Below are positions 1-6,191 of a stretch of DNA of 6,333 bases, in pieces. The position numbers and the translations under genes were made by a program. Numbering within the stretch: the stretch's first letter is position 1; each line of letters starts with the position of its first letter. Under the pieces are notes generated by a model. The model was given only the letters and a program-made list of their open reading frames with translations, was not told the DNA's origin and made no database searches. Location: positions 1 through 6,333 of the forward strand of contig JAEUMU010000191.1 in NCBI GenBank assembly GCA_016791325.1, read 5' to 3'. The stretch comes from Hyphomonadaceae bacterium. Lineage in GTDB: Bacteria > Pseudomonadota > Alphaproteobacteria > Caulobacterales > Aquidulcibacteraceae.

Positions 1-493
1 GCGGCAGGCGCTGCGTGCCGCCGGCGCCCGGCAGCAGGCCAACCTTCGCTTCCGGCAGGCCAAGCTTAATTTTGGGATTATCCGCCGCCACGCGGTAATG
101 GCCCGCCAGCGCGAACTCCAAGCCCCCGCCCAGCGCCAAGCCTTCCAGCGCAAACGCCACCGGCTTGCCGCACGTTTCCAACGCCCGGAATTGCTTGTTC
201 AGGAAGAACGCCTGCTCAAAGCGCTGCTTCAGCTTTTCATCTTCGCTCTTGGGCGCTTTCTCAGCGCCGGCGCCTTCGTTCAGCTCGCCCAGATCGGCGC
301 CTGCGCAGAAGCCGGTCTCCTTGCCCGACGTGATGACGACGCCCTTGATCTTATCGTCGGTCTTGATGGTTTCGATCAGCTTGGGCAGGTCGCGCATCAC
401 CGAGCCGGTGATGGTGTTCATCGAGCGCCCCGGCACATCGAACGTCACAACCGCGACGCCGTCGCCATCGATGTCGATCTTGAAGTTTTCCAT
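1..493 (-). CDS. fadB: FadB-type enoyl-CoA hydratase/3-hydroxyacyl-CoA dehydrogenase, N-terminal part (runs off left edge)
   Basis: The visible 164 residues are the crotonase (enoyl-CoA hydratase) domain of the two-domain beta-oxidation enzyme that hydrates trans-2-enoyl-CoA and then oxidises the 3-hydroxyacyl-CoA with NAD. Visible landmarks are the oxyanion-hole segment GFCAGADL (residues 61-68), the GGGLE motif with the first catalytic Glu at E126, and the LPE motif with the second at E148, followed by GLLPGAGGTQRLP. Both acid residues of active hydratases are therefore present. The charged insert at about 71-92 before the CGKPV segment is typical of fused FadB/FadJ proteins rather than short single-domain crotonases, but the dehydrogenase half lies outside the window, so the fusion is inferred. 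The start at 493 is fixed by a strong GGAGGG four bases upstream, and the preceding gene's stop lies one base away (TAAGATG). It is the last visible gene of the operon. Confidence 0.9.
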   Translation of the reverse strand, partial: MENFKIDIDGDGVAVVTFDVPGRSMNTITGSVMRDLPKLIETIKTDDKIKGVVITSGKETGFCAGADLGELNEGAGAEKAPKSEDEKLKQRFEQAFFLNKQFRALETCGKPVAFALEGLALGGGLEFALAGHYRVAADNPKIKLGLPEAKVGLLPGAGGTQRLP

Positions 494-494
494 C

Positions 495-689
495 TTACCC
501 TCCGGACGCACCCGTCCCATCTGAATCGCCGTCCTTTTTCTTGGACGCCGCGCCAAGCGCGAGGCCAAGCCCCACGCCCAGCGCCACGCCGAGCCCAAGC
601 CCGGCCGCGAGGTTGTCGATCGCCACGCCAAGCGCCACGCCTAACGCAATGCCGATCGGAATCCCGAGGCCGAGTTTGGAGTCGTTCAT
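495..689 (-). CDS. Small glycine-zipper membrane protein, function unknown
   Basis: This encodes 64 residues: a short polar start (MNDSK), a hydrophobic Gly/Ala/Leu/Val stretch at about 6-24, a polar D25-N26 break, a second such stretch at about 27-48, then a hydrophilic tail (SKKKDGDSDGTG). Glycines recur every two to four residues, giving many GxxxG-like packing motifs, and the two halves look like a diverged internal duplication (LGLG at 6-9 and 31-34). Two short transmembrane helices in a hairpin are likely. Small proteins with this glycine-zipper-turn-glycine-zipper layout are known in many bacteria without an assigned function. Its ATG overlaps the thiolase stop (TAATG) and its TAA is one base from the fadB ATG, so it is probably translated by re-initiation; its own Shine-Dalgarno is weak. 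A longer start at 737 would lie inside the thiolase gene and add an Arg-rich, unlike extension, so it was not used. Confidence 0.78.
   Translation of the reverse strand: MNDSKLGLGIPIGIALGVALGVAIDNLAAGLGLGVALGVGLGLALGAASKKKDGDSDGTGASGG
498..503 (-). promoter_or_regulatory. Ribosome binding site of fadB, inside the end of the glycine-zipper gene
   Basis: GGAGGG read on the minus strand forms the last sense codons of the upstream small gene and lies four bases before the fadB ATG. It is the strongest Shine-Dalgarno match seen in the operon. It decides the fadB start and ties fadB translation to ribosomes finishing the small gene. Confidence 0.75.
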
Positions 690-1900
690 TACACGCGCTC
701 GATCACGGTGGCGGTGCCCATACCGGCGCCGACGCACAGATTGATCAACGCGCGCTCCTTATCCGCGCGCTCGAGTTCGTCGAGCATGGTGCCCAGGATC
801 ATCGCGCCGGTCGCGCCCAGCGGATGGCCCATGGCGATGGCGCCGCCATTGACGTTCACCTTCTCCATATCGAGATCGAGCGCCTGCACCCAGCGCAGCA
901 CAACCGCCGCGAAAGCCTCGTTAAGCTCCCACAGGTCGATGTCCTTCTTGGTCATGCCGAGCTTATCGAGCAGCTTGCGTGTGACGAACTCCGGCCCCGT
1001 CAGCATGATCGAAGGCTCAGAGCCGATCGAAGCGCCGCCAAGAATTTTCGCGCGCGGCTTCAAGCCCAGCGCCTCGCCCATTTCCTTGGTGCCGATCAGC
1101 ACCGCCGCCGCGCCATCGACGATGCCGGACGAATTGCCCGCGTGGTGCACATGGTTCACGCGCTCAACTTCCGGATAGCGCTGCATCACCACCGCATCGA
1201 AGCCGGGCATCATTTCGCCCTGCACCTTGAAGCTGGGCTCCAGCGAGGCCAAAGACTGCATCGTGGTGTCCGGCCGCATGTGTTCGTCGTGATCGAGCAG
1301 CGTAGCGCCGAGCTGATCCTTCACCGGCACGACCGATTTCTTGAACCGCCCTTCCTTCCAGGCCTTGGCGGCGCGCTGCTGTGATTGGATGGCGTAAGCG
1401 TCGACATCGTCGCGCGAGAAGCCGTATTTCGTGGCGATCAGATCAGCGCCGATGCCCTGCGGCGCGAAATAGGTTTTCATGGCGATCGAAGGATCGGCCG
1501 CCCACGCCCCGCCATTCGAGCCCATCGGCACGCGGCTCATGGCTTCCACGCCGCCGCCGATGGCCATGTGCGCCTCGCCCGACTTCACCTTCGCCGCGGC
1601 CATGTTCACCGCTTCGAGGCCACTGGCGCAGAAGCGATCGATCTGCACGCCCGCAACCGTCTCCGCATAATCGGCGTTCAGCACCGCGATGCGGGCGATA
1701 TCGGAGCCCTGCTCGCCAATCGGCGTCACGCAGCCCAGCACCACATCATCCACCTTCGAGGTATCGAGGTTGTTGCGGTCGCGCACCGCTTGCAACACCT
1801 GCGTCGCCAGCGAGAGCGAGGTCACTTCATGCAGCGCGCCAGTGTTCTTGCCCTTGCCGCGCGGCGTGCGTACGGCATCGAAAATATAGGCCTCAGCCAT
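689..1900 (-). CDS. fadA: Acetyl-CoA C-acyltransferase (3-ketoacyl-CoA thiolase, FadA type)
   Basis: A 403-residue cytosolic thiolase that cleaves 3-ketoacyl-CoA with CoA to acetyl-CoA and a shortened acyl-CoA, the last step of beta-oxidation. All four thiolase signatures are present: nucleophile Cys at C91 ([13 protein letters not shown]), NEAFA at 327-331, [14 protein letters not shown] at 352-365 with active-site H359, and the second Cys at C389 in CVGAGMG. Length matches the family (about 390-405). The start at 1900 is chosen because [15 protein letters not shown] is the normal thiolase N-terminus and GGAG lies eight bases upstream; an in-frame extension to 2089 would overlap the OsmC gene and has no homologous character. 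It sits directly before fadB, as in classic fadAB pairs, with the small glycine-zipper gene wedged between. Whether it prefers long-chain ketoacyl-CoA or acetoacetyl-CoA cannot be read from the sequence; the adjacent fadB favours beta-oxidation. Confidence 0.93.
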   Translation of the reverse strand: MAEAYIFDAVRTPRGKGKNTGALHEVTSLSLATQVLQAVRDRNNLDTSKVDDVVLGCVTPIGEQGSDIARIAVLNADYAETVAGVQIDRFCASGLEAVNMAAAKVKSGEAHMAIGGGVEAMSRVPMGSNGGAWAADPSIAMKTYFAPQGIGADLIATKYGFSRDDVDAYAIQSQQRAAKAWKEGRFKKSVVPVKDQLGATLLDHDEHMRPDTTMQSLASLEPSFKVQGEMMPGFDAVVMQRYPEVERVNHVHHAGNSSGIVDGAAAVLIGTKEMGEALGLKPRAKILGGASIGSEPSIMLTGPEFVTRKLLDKLGMTKKDIDLWELNEAFAAVVLRWVQALDLDMEKVNVNGGAIAMGHPLGATGAMILGTMLDELERADKERALINLCVGAGMGTATVIERV

Positions 1901-2028
1901 CGTCTTCACTCCAGTTCGCGCTGCGCTTAGCGCGGCGCTTCCGCTCTGGATGGGACCGGAGTCGTCCCGCGGCGCATGAGCGCCTACTCCGCTGACCGCT
2001 CCGCCCGGGCCGGGCGAAGCGCGGCAAA
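1901..2028 (-). other. 128-bp structured intergenic gap between the OsmC and thiolase genes
   Basis: This is the only long gap inside the operon and it contains no plausible gene. It holds several inverted repeats in a row: GCGC-TTA-GCGC at 1923-1933, GGGAC...GTCCC at 1952-1968, GGCGC-ATGA-GCGCC at 1971-1984, and a longer one at 1997-2021. None is followed by a T-run on the transcribed (minus) strand, so a standard intrinsic terminator is not supported. A structured mRNA spacer that affects processing or stability, or an interspersed palindromic element, fits what is seen. A single GANTC site lies at 1959-1963. The thiolase Shine-Dalgarno GGAG is at 1909-1912. Confidence 0.55.
1997..2021 (-). 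repeat. GC-rich inverted repeat (hairpin) just after the OsmC stop codon
   Basis: The two 11-base arms (1997-2007 and 2011-2021) flank a three-base loop and pair with a single mismatch (2001 against 2017). It starts eight bases after the osmC-like stop on the minus strand. The position suits a 3'-end stabilising or attenuating hairpin of the upstream message, but there is no U-tract. Confidence 0.5.
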
Positions 2029-2499
2029 CTAGTGCGCCTCCCCGCCCTCGATGGCGACGTCGCCTCGAAACGAGTTGGCGATGAAACAAGCCTCATGCGA
2101 TTTGTGATGCAGCTCGCGCAGCTCCTCCGGCGTGGGCTGCTTATCGCCGCCCCAGAGCACATGCGGGCGCAGCTTCACCTGCGTAACCGCGATCTTGCCG
2201 CGATCATCCTTGCCCATCACGCCCTCGGCGCGATCTTCGTATGCGTCAACCACGTAGCCGCCACGGCGCGCGAAATCGAGAAACCACAGCATGTGGCAGG
2301 CCGACAGCGATGCCACCAGCATTTCCTCGGGATCAACCGCGTCTTCCCGCGACAACGGCGCCCTTACCACCTGCGGCGAAGCCGAGCCGAGCACGGTGAT
2401 GCCGCCATCGAATGCAATGTCGTGTGCGCGCGAGTATTTGTTGCCGGCGAAATCATCCTCGCCGCGTTGCCAGGTCACGGTCGCGGTGTAGGCCGCCAT
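2029..2499 (-). CDS. OsmC/YhfA-family protein (probable thiol peroxidase-like)
   Basis: A 156-residue protein of the OsmC fold, whose members act as homodimers and often reduce organic hydroperoxides through two cysteines. The signature is present: [15 protein letters not shown] at 56-70 with C68, and [14 protein letters not shown] at 131-144 with C138. An acidic pair (E58/E59) precedes the first Cys as in the family. Length is normal for OsmC/Ohr proteins (about 135-160). The start at 2499 is set by the family-like N-terminus [10 protein letters not shown] and a GGAG eight bases upstream; the ATG overlaps the dehydrogenase stop as TGATG, so the two genes are translationally coupled. A longer in-frame opening to 2784 lies antiparallel-free within the dehydrogenase gene and was rejected. 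Its role in a fatty-acid operon is inferred: removal of lipid or acyl hydroperoxides formed alongside flavin-dependent acyl-CoA oxidation is plausible but unproven. Confidence 0.88.
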   Translation of the reverse strand: MAAYTATVTWQRGEDDFAGNKYSRAHDIAFDGGITVLGSASPQVVRAPLSREDAVDPEEMLVASLSACHMLWFLDFARRGGYVVDAYEDRAEGVMGKDDRGKIAVTQVKLRPHVLWGGDKQPTPEELRELHHKSHEACFIANSFRGDVAIEGGEAH

Positions 2500-4292
2500 C
2501 AAAACTGCTCCGCGCTGAGCGCCATCACCGGCCCCGCGCCGCTCTTCAGCTTCGCCAAATGCGCGGCCGCATCGGGCGTCACGCGCGCCAGGAAATAGCG
2601 CCCGGTCGCCAGTTTCGTGTCGTAATACGGGTCGCCCGCGCCGCCATTGGCCTTTGCAGCGAGCGCGGCCTTCGCCTGCAGCGCCCACATATACGTCAGC
2701 GCGGTGACGCCAAAGAGGTTGAGATAATCGTGGCTGGCGGCGCCGGCATTGTCGAAATTGGTCATGCCGTTCTGCATCAGCCACATCGTGCCGTCCTGCA
2801 GCTGGGTCTTTGTCAGCTTCAGCGCTTCGATAAAATCCTTCAGCGCCTCATCACTTTCGTTCGCATGGGCGAAATCATCGATCTCGTTGAAGAAAGCGAA
2901 AATTGCGCGCCCGCCATTAGCGCCCAGCTTGCGCCCGACCAGATCGAGCGCCTGAATGCCGTTGGCGCCTTCATAGATCATGGTGATGCGCGCATCGCGC
3001 ACGAATTGGCTCATGCCATGTTCTTCGATATAGCCATGGCCGCCGAAGATTTGCTGGCAATTGGTGGCGTTCAGATAGCCTTTGTCGGTGAGATAGCTTT
3101 TCAGCACCGGCGTCATCAGGCCCATATAGTCATCGGCCTTCTCGCGCACTTTCTCGTCCGGCGAAGCATGCAATAGACCGCCGTAAAGCGCGGTCCAGAA
3201 TGTGAACGCGCGCGCGCCTTCGTTGAACGCCTTTGCGTCCATCAGCATGCGGCGGATGTCTGGGTGAACGATGATGGGATCGGCGGCGCCGTCGGGGTTC
3301 TTCGCCCCGGTGATGGAGCGGCCCTGCAGGCGATCCTTCGCGTAGGCGACGCCGTTCTGATAGGCCACTTCCGATTGCGACAAGCCCTGCAAACCAACAC
3401 CCAGGCGCGCCACGTTCATCATCACGAACATCGCCGCCAGGCCCTTGTTCTCCTGGCCGACGAGATAACCTGTCGCGTCGTCGTAATTCAGCACGCACGT
3501 CGAATTGCCGTGAATGCCCATTTTCTCTTCGATCTTGCCGCACACCACGCCATTGCGCTTGCCCGGCGTTCCATCGGCGTTGAGCAGGACTTTCGGCACG
3601 ATGAACAGCGAAATGCCTTTGGTGCCGGCCGGCGCGCCTTCGATGCGCGCGAGCACCAGATGGATGATGTTGGAGGCCAGATCATGCTCGCCGGCGGAAA
3701 TGAAAATTTTCTGCCCGGTGATGCGATAGCTGCCGTCGGCCTGCGGGATCGCCTTGGTGCGCAGCAGGCCGAGATCGGTGCCGCAATGCGGCTCCGTCAA
3801 ATTCATGGTGCCGGTCCATTCGCCGGTGACGAGCTTGGGCAGATAGGTTTGCTTCTGCTCATCGCTGCCGTGGCGGTGAATGGCTTCGTAGGCGCCGTGC
3901 GAGAGCCCCGGATACATGCCGAACGCCATGTTCGAGGAGGCCACCATCTCGTTCCATGCCAGCGCCACGATGTGCGGCATGCCCTGCCCGCCGAAAGCCG
4001 GATCGCTGGAAAGCGCCGGCCAGCCGGCGTCGACGAGTTGTTTGTAAGCGTCCTTGAAGCCCGGCGGCGTCGTCACTGAGCCGTCTTCGTGGCGCGTACA
4101 GCCATGCTCATCGCCGACCTTATTCAGCGGCGCCAGCACGCCCTCGCAGAACTTGGCCCCTTCTTCCAGCACCTGATCGATCAGATCCATCGGCGCATCG
4201 GCGAAGCCGGGCAAATTCGAGTAGCGCTCGATGTCGAGCACATCCTTGAGAAGAAAGCGGTATTCGCGCAACGGCGCCGTATAGCTCGGCAT
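2499..4292 (-). CDS. Acyl-CoA dehydrogenase, long DmdC-like subfamily
   Basis: A 597-residue FAD enzyme that introduces the trans-2 double bond into acyl-CoA. It shows the acyl-CoA dehydrogenase layout: helical N-domain (about 35-155), the beta-domain entry MNLTEPHCGTD (163-173), GQKIFISAGEHD (193-204), and a C-terminal helical domain with the FAD/substrate motif IFGGHGYIEEHG (415-426) and MIYEGANGIQALDL (438-451), where E441 is the expected catalytic base. A further roughly 130 residues follow, the extra C-terminal domain of the about 600-residue subfamily that includes 3-methylmercaptopropionyl-CoA dehydrogenase (DmdC). Many members act on ordinary fatty acyl-CoAs, so DMSP metabolism is not claimed. 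The N-terminal MPSYTAPLREYRFLL is typical of the family and AGGGAG lies six bases upstream of 4292. It follows the MerR gene by 41 bp, with no terminator seen, and its stop overlaps the OsmC start. Electrons would pass to electron-transfer flavoprotein. Confidence 0.93.
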   Translation of the reverse strand: MPSYTAPLREYRFLLKDVLDIERYSNLPGFADAPMDLIDQVLEEGAKFCEGVLAPLNKVGDEHGCTRHEDGSVTTPPGFKDAYKQLVDAGWPALSSDPAFGGQGMPHIVALAWNEMVASSNMAFGMYPGLSHGAYEAIHRHGSDEQKQTYLPKLVTGEWTGTMNLTEPHCGTDLGLLRTKAIPQADGSYRITGQKIFISAGEHDLASNIIHLVLARIEGAPAGTKGISLFIVPKVLLNADGTPGKRNGVVCGKIEEKMGIHGNSTCVLNYDDATGYLVGQENKGLAAMFVMMNVARLGVGLQGLSQSEVAYQNGVAYAKDRLQGRSITGAKNPDGAADPIIVHPDIRRMLMDAKAFNEGARAFTFWTALYGGLLHASPDEKVREKADDYMGLMTPVLKSYLTDKGYLNATNCQQIFGGHGYIEEHGMSQFVRDARITMIYEGANGIQALDLVGRKLGANGGRAIFAFFNEIDDFAHANESDEALKDFIEALKLTKTQLQDGTMWLMQNGMTNFDNAGAASHDYLNLFGVTALTYMWALQAKAALAAKANGGAGDPYYDTKLATGRYFLARVTPDAAAHLAKLKSGAGPVMALSAEQF

Positions 4293-4333
4293 CGGACGCT
4301 CCCTTTGATCTGCTTTTTATTGTTTATAGCGCG

Positions 4334-4780
4334 TCAGTGCGCGTCTTCGAGCCGCTTCTTGGCTTCCGCCTCGAAGGCGCGCGCATTCGCGATGGCGGCG
4401 GGCGCGGCGGGCTTGGAGAGGAAGCTCTCGAGCTGGCGAATGCTGTCGGTCAGCACTTCGATGGCGGCGTCCACGTCCTCGCGCTGCGCTTCCAGCGCCA
4501 CGATGCGGGCCTTGTATTTCTTGAGCGCGGTTTGCGCCTGCGCGCGTTGATCCACCTTGTAGAGATCCAGGATCTCCTTGATCTCGATCAGCGAGAGCCC
4601 AACCCGCTTGCCCCGCAGGATCAGCTGCAACCTGCCGCGATCTCGATGCGAATAGACGCGGTTCATGCCCTCGCGCTGCGGCGTGAGCAGGCCCTTATCC
4701 TCATAGAAGCGAAGCGCGCGCGGCGTGACTTCGAATTCCCTTGCCAATTGCGAGATGGTGTAGGTGCGCTCTTTGGTCAT
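4334..4780 (-). CDS. MerR-family transcriptional regulator of the acyl-CoA degradation operon
   Basis: 148 residues with the MerR layout: helix-turn-helix YTISQLAREFEVTPRALRFYEDKGLL (7-32; split here as YTISQLAREF, EVTPRALRFY, EDKGLL), a wing with GMNRVYSHRDRGRL (38-51), a second helical pair to about 74, then a long dimerisation coiled coil (about 78-121) and a short Ala-rich, charged tail. It contains no cysteine, so it is not a metal or redox sensor of the MerR/CueR/SoxR kind. Short MerR proteins without an obvious sensor domain next to acyl-CoA genes (for example LiuR) control branched-chain or fatty-acid breakdown and respond to pathway metabolites or CoA esters. Being first in the operon, 41 bp before the acyl-CoA dehydrogenase, and preceded by a palindromic operator, it is probably autoregulated. 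The effector cannot be told from the sequence. Its Shine-Dalgarno is only GGGG about eight bases upstream of 4780. Confidence 0.9.
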   Translation of the reverse strand: MTKERTYTISQLAREFEVTPRALRFYEDKGLLTPQREGMNRVYSHRDRGRLQLILRGKRVGLSLIEIKEILDLYKVDQRAQAQTALKKYKARIVALEAQREDVDAAIEVLTDSIRQLESFLSKPAAPAAIANARAFEAEAKKRLEDAH

Positions 4781-4809
4781 GGCAAAACCCCACGTCTGTT
4801 ATGCGCGGA

Positions 4810-4838
4810 GGCATACCTTCCGTTGACGTTCGCGTCAA
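4810..4838 (-). promoter_or_regulatory. Candidate sigma-70 promoter of the merR-fad operon
   Basis: On the minus strand, TTGACG (4838-4833) is followed after exactly 17 bases by TATGCC (4815-4810). The -35 matches the consensus at five of six positions; the -10 keeps TAT but is otherwise weak. A strong -35 with a weak -10 fits an activator- or repressor-controlled promoter. The -35 sits inside the palindromic operator, and the merR ATG lies about 30 bases downstream. Confidence 0.55.
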
Positions 4839-4850
4839 CTCAAGTTGACG
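4822..4850. promoter_or_regulatory. Probable MerR operator: two overlapping 18-bp palindromes sharing a half-site
   Basis: GTTGACG-TTCG-CGTCAAC (4822-4839) is a perfect inverted repeat. CGTCAACT-CA-AGTTGACG (4833-4850) is a second perfect one, using the same central CGTCAAC arm. Three identical 7-base half-sites thus alternate in orientation within 29 bp. The element covers the -35 and half the spacer of the candidate promoter, as expected for a MerR-family dimer. No other perfect copy was noticed in the window. Confidence 0.7.
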
Positions 4851-4870
4851 CATGTGTCAGGAATTTTACA

Positions 4871-6040
4871 TCAAGCCAGCACTCCTCCCCCGATTTCGCC
4901 AATAGAGGTGCAACCGGCGAGGCCCATGGTGAAATCCAACTCCGCCAGCAGGTATTCCATAACCGCCTCGACGCCCGCCTGGCCGGCGAGGGCCAGTCCG
5001 TAAACGAACGGTCGTCCCACCCCCACGGCAGCGGCGCCCAGCGCCAGCGCCTTAAAAATATCGGCCCCGCAGCGCACGCCGCTATCGAACAGCACCGGCA
5101 CGCGCCCGTTTACCGCCGCCACCACGCCCGGCAGCGCATCAAGCGCACCCTGCGCGCCATCCACCTGGCGGCCGCCATGATTGGAAACCATCACCCCGTC
5201 ATAGCCCTCGCTCACGGCCTTCGCCGCGTCGTCGGCGCGGAGAATCCCCTTCAGGATCACAGGCAGTTTCGTCCACGATCTGATCTTGGCGATACGCCCC
5301 CAATCGAGCGCGGGATCGGAAAAAACCTGCGTGAACTGCACCGCCGCGGCCATCGGGTTTTCCTCCGGCGGCGCCGGCAGAAGCGCGCGGAAGGCGGGGT
5401 CTGACGTATATTGTGCGATGCCCTTGCCGTCCAGGAACGGTAGAAATCCCAAATCAAGATCGCGCGGGCGCCAGCCGAGCATGGTGGTGTCCAGCGTCAA
5501 AACGATCGCTGTGCAGCCGATGGCTTCAGCGCGTTTGACAAAGCTTTCAGCGATCGCGTCGGATTTGCCCCAATATAATTGATAGAAGCGCGGCCCCTCG
5601 CCGCCAGCCTTGGCGATTTCCTCCATCGGAAACGAAGCCTGACTGGAAATGATCAGCGGCAAGTTCAGTCGCGCCATCGCCCGCGCCACCGCCAGATCGG
5701 CGTCCTTGTGCATCATTTCCAGCACGCCCACCGGCGAGGTGAAGATCGGCGCCGCCGCCTTGACGCCGAATATCTCGCAGCCGAGGTCGCGCCGCCCCGC
5801 ACCCGCCAGCATGCGCGGCGCAATAGCGTGGCGTGAAAACGCCGCGCGGTTGGCCGCCATGGTTGTTTCAAGCCCCGCCCCGCCCGCGGTGTACGCCCAC
5901 GCCTCAGGCGACATCGCCCGCTGCGCCGCCGCTTCGAGCCCTGTGAAGTTTGTGGGGATATCCGGCTTCGCGCCGCCCAGCCCGCGCAAATAGATCGCAC
6001 CTTGAGTTTCGGGGCCGAAATGGCGGGGCGCATCTGTCAT
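4871..6040 (-). CDS. FMN-dependent alpha-hydroxy-acid oxidase, lactate 2-monooxygenase-like
   Basis: A 389-residue TIM-barrel flavoenzyme of the glycolate oxidase/lactate oxidase/LldD family, oxidising an L-2-hydroxy acid. Visible FMN and active-site residues are YTAGGAG (50-56), SSQAS (132-136), RFYQLYW with Q154 and Y156 (151-157), LTLDTT (181-186), an Arg at R191 or R193, LKG with K264, SNHGGRQVDG with the catalytic base H288 and substrate Arg R291 (286-295), and FDSGVR (318-323) with GVGRPF (340-345) binding the FMN phosphate. SNHGGRQVDG, LGWRPRDLD and a Gly at 105 in SPVGV resemble lactate 2-monooxygenase (lactate to acetate and CO2) more than LldD, but substrate and oxygen reactivity cannot be settled. 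No signal peptide or membrane helix is evident. An AGGGA six bases upstream supports the start at 6040. It stands alone, reading toward the merR operon; no terminator is seen in the 90 bp between. Confidence 0.88.
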   Translation of the reverse strand: MTDAPRHFGPETQGAIYLRGLGGAKPDIPTNFTGLEAAAQRAMSPEAWAYTAGGAGLETTMAANRAAFSRHAIAPRMLAGAGRRDLGCEIFGVKAAAPIFTSPVGVLEMMHKDADLAVARAMARLNLPLIISSQASFPMEEIAKAGGEGPRFYQLYWGKSDAIAESFVKRAEAIGCTAIVLTLDTTMLGWRPRDLDLGFLPFLDGKGIAQYTSDPAFRALLPAPPEENPMAAAVQFTQVFSDPALDWGRIAKIRSWTKLPVILKGILRADDAAKAVSEGYDGVMVSNHGGRQVDGAQGALDALPGVVAAVNGRVPVLFDSGVRCGADIFKALALGAAAVGVGRPFVYGLALAGQAGVEAVMEYLLAELDFTMGLAGCTSIGEIGGGVLA

Positions 6041-6060
6041 GGCTAATCCCTGTTTACGAT

Positions 6061-6076
6061 TTTACCCGCCATTAAC
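6061..6076 (+). promoter_or_regulatory. CtrA-like box between the flavoenzyme gene and the podJ-like gene
   Basis: TTTA-N7-TTAAC matches the CtrA consensus TTAA-N7-TTAA(C) at seven of the eight half-site positions. It lies about 120 bp before the podJ-like start and 21 bp before the flavoenzyme start on the other strand, where it overlaps a TAAAAT -10-like hexamer (6064-6059). In Caulobacter crescentus the cell-cycle regulator CtrA acts on podJ. AT-rich sequence here could produce the match by chance. Confidence 0.45.
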
Positions 6077-6114
6077 ATGCGCCCCCCTTTGATCGACACT
6101 GCAAAAACGTGGGC

Positions 6115-6135
6115 GATTCTCGAATCTTTCGAGTC
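6115..6135. promoter_or_regulatory. Cluster of three GANTC (CcrM methylation) sites upstream of the podJ-like gene
   Basis: GATTC (6115-6119), GAATC (6122-6126) and GAGTC (6131-6135) lie within 21 bp, about 62-82 bp before the podJ-like ATG. GANTC is the target of the alphaproteobacterial cell-cycle methyltransferase CcrM, and promoter GANTC sites are read by the GcrA regulator. By eye only about five other GANTC sites occur in the rest of the window. Confidence 0.6.
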
Positions 6136-6186
6136 CGCTCTGGGGTTGGGCGTGAGCGGCGCAGTTGCGCGCCGTTAGAACGCGGC

Positions 6187-6191
6187 GAGGG
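6187..6191 (+). promoter_or_regulatory. Ribosome binding site of the podJ-like gene
   Basis: GAGGG lies five bases before the ATG at 6197 and fixes this start. Confidence 0.6.

Noticed and set aside
98..1384. Long plus-strand open frame (428 codons) antisense to fadB, the small gene and the thiolase
   Set aside because: It crosses three well-supported minus-strand genes, its product is an Arg/His/Ala-rich composition typical of GC-rich antisense frames, and it shows no recognisable domain.
1893..2162. Minus-strand frame (89 codons) spanning the gap between the OsmC and thiolase genes
   Set aside because: Arg/Ser-rich composition, out of frame with both neighbours, and it overlaps the conserved end of the OsmC gene and the inverted repeats.
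3264..4079. Plus-strand open frame (271 codons) antisense to the acyl-CoA dehydrogenase
   Set aside because: It lies wholly inside the dehydrogenase gene and has His/Arg/Ala-rich composition with no domain signature.
4293..4333. The 41-bp AT-rich gap between merR and the dehydrogenase gene as a terminator
   Set aside because: The T-run is on the plus strand; on the transcribed minus strand it reads as A-rich, and no strong stem precedes it.
4822..4850. The palindromes as an intrinsic terminator of the flavoenzyme gene
   Set aside because: No U-tract follows on the minus strand, the loops are very short, and the overlap with a -35 element fits an operator better.
4337..5404. Plus-strand open frame (355 codons) across the merR gene, the operator and the flavoenzyme gene
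   Set aside because: It runs antisense through two conserved genes and through the regulatory gap; no family resemblance was seen.
6174..6181. GTTAGAAC as a -10-like element for the podJ-like gene
   Set aside because: It resembles the Caulobacter -10 pattern GCTANAWC, but no -35 lies at a suitable distance (the nearest TTGGGCG is 21 bases away) and a start from it would leave almost no leader before the ribosome binding site.
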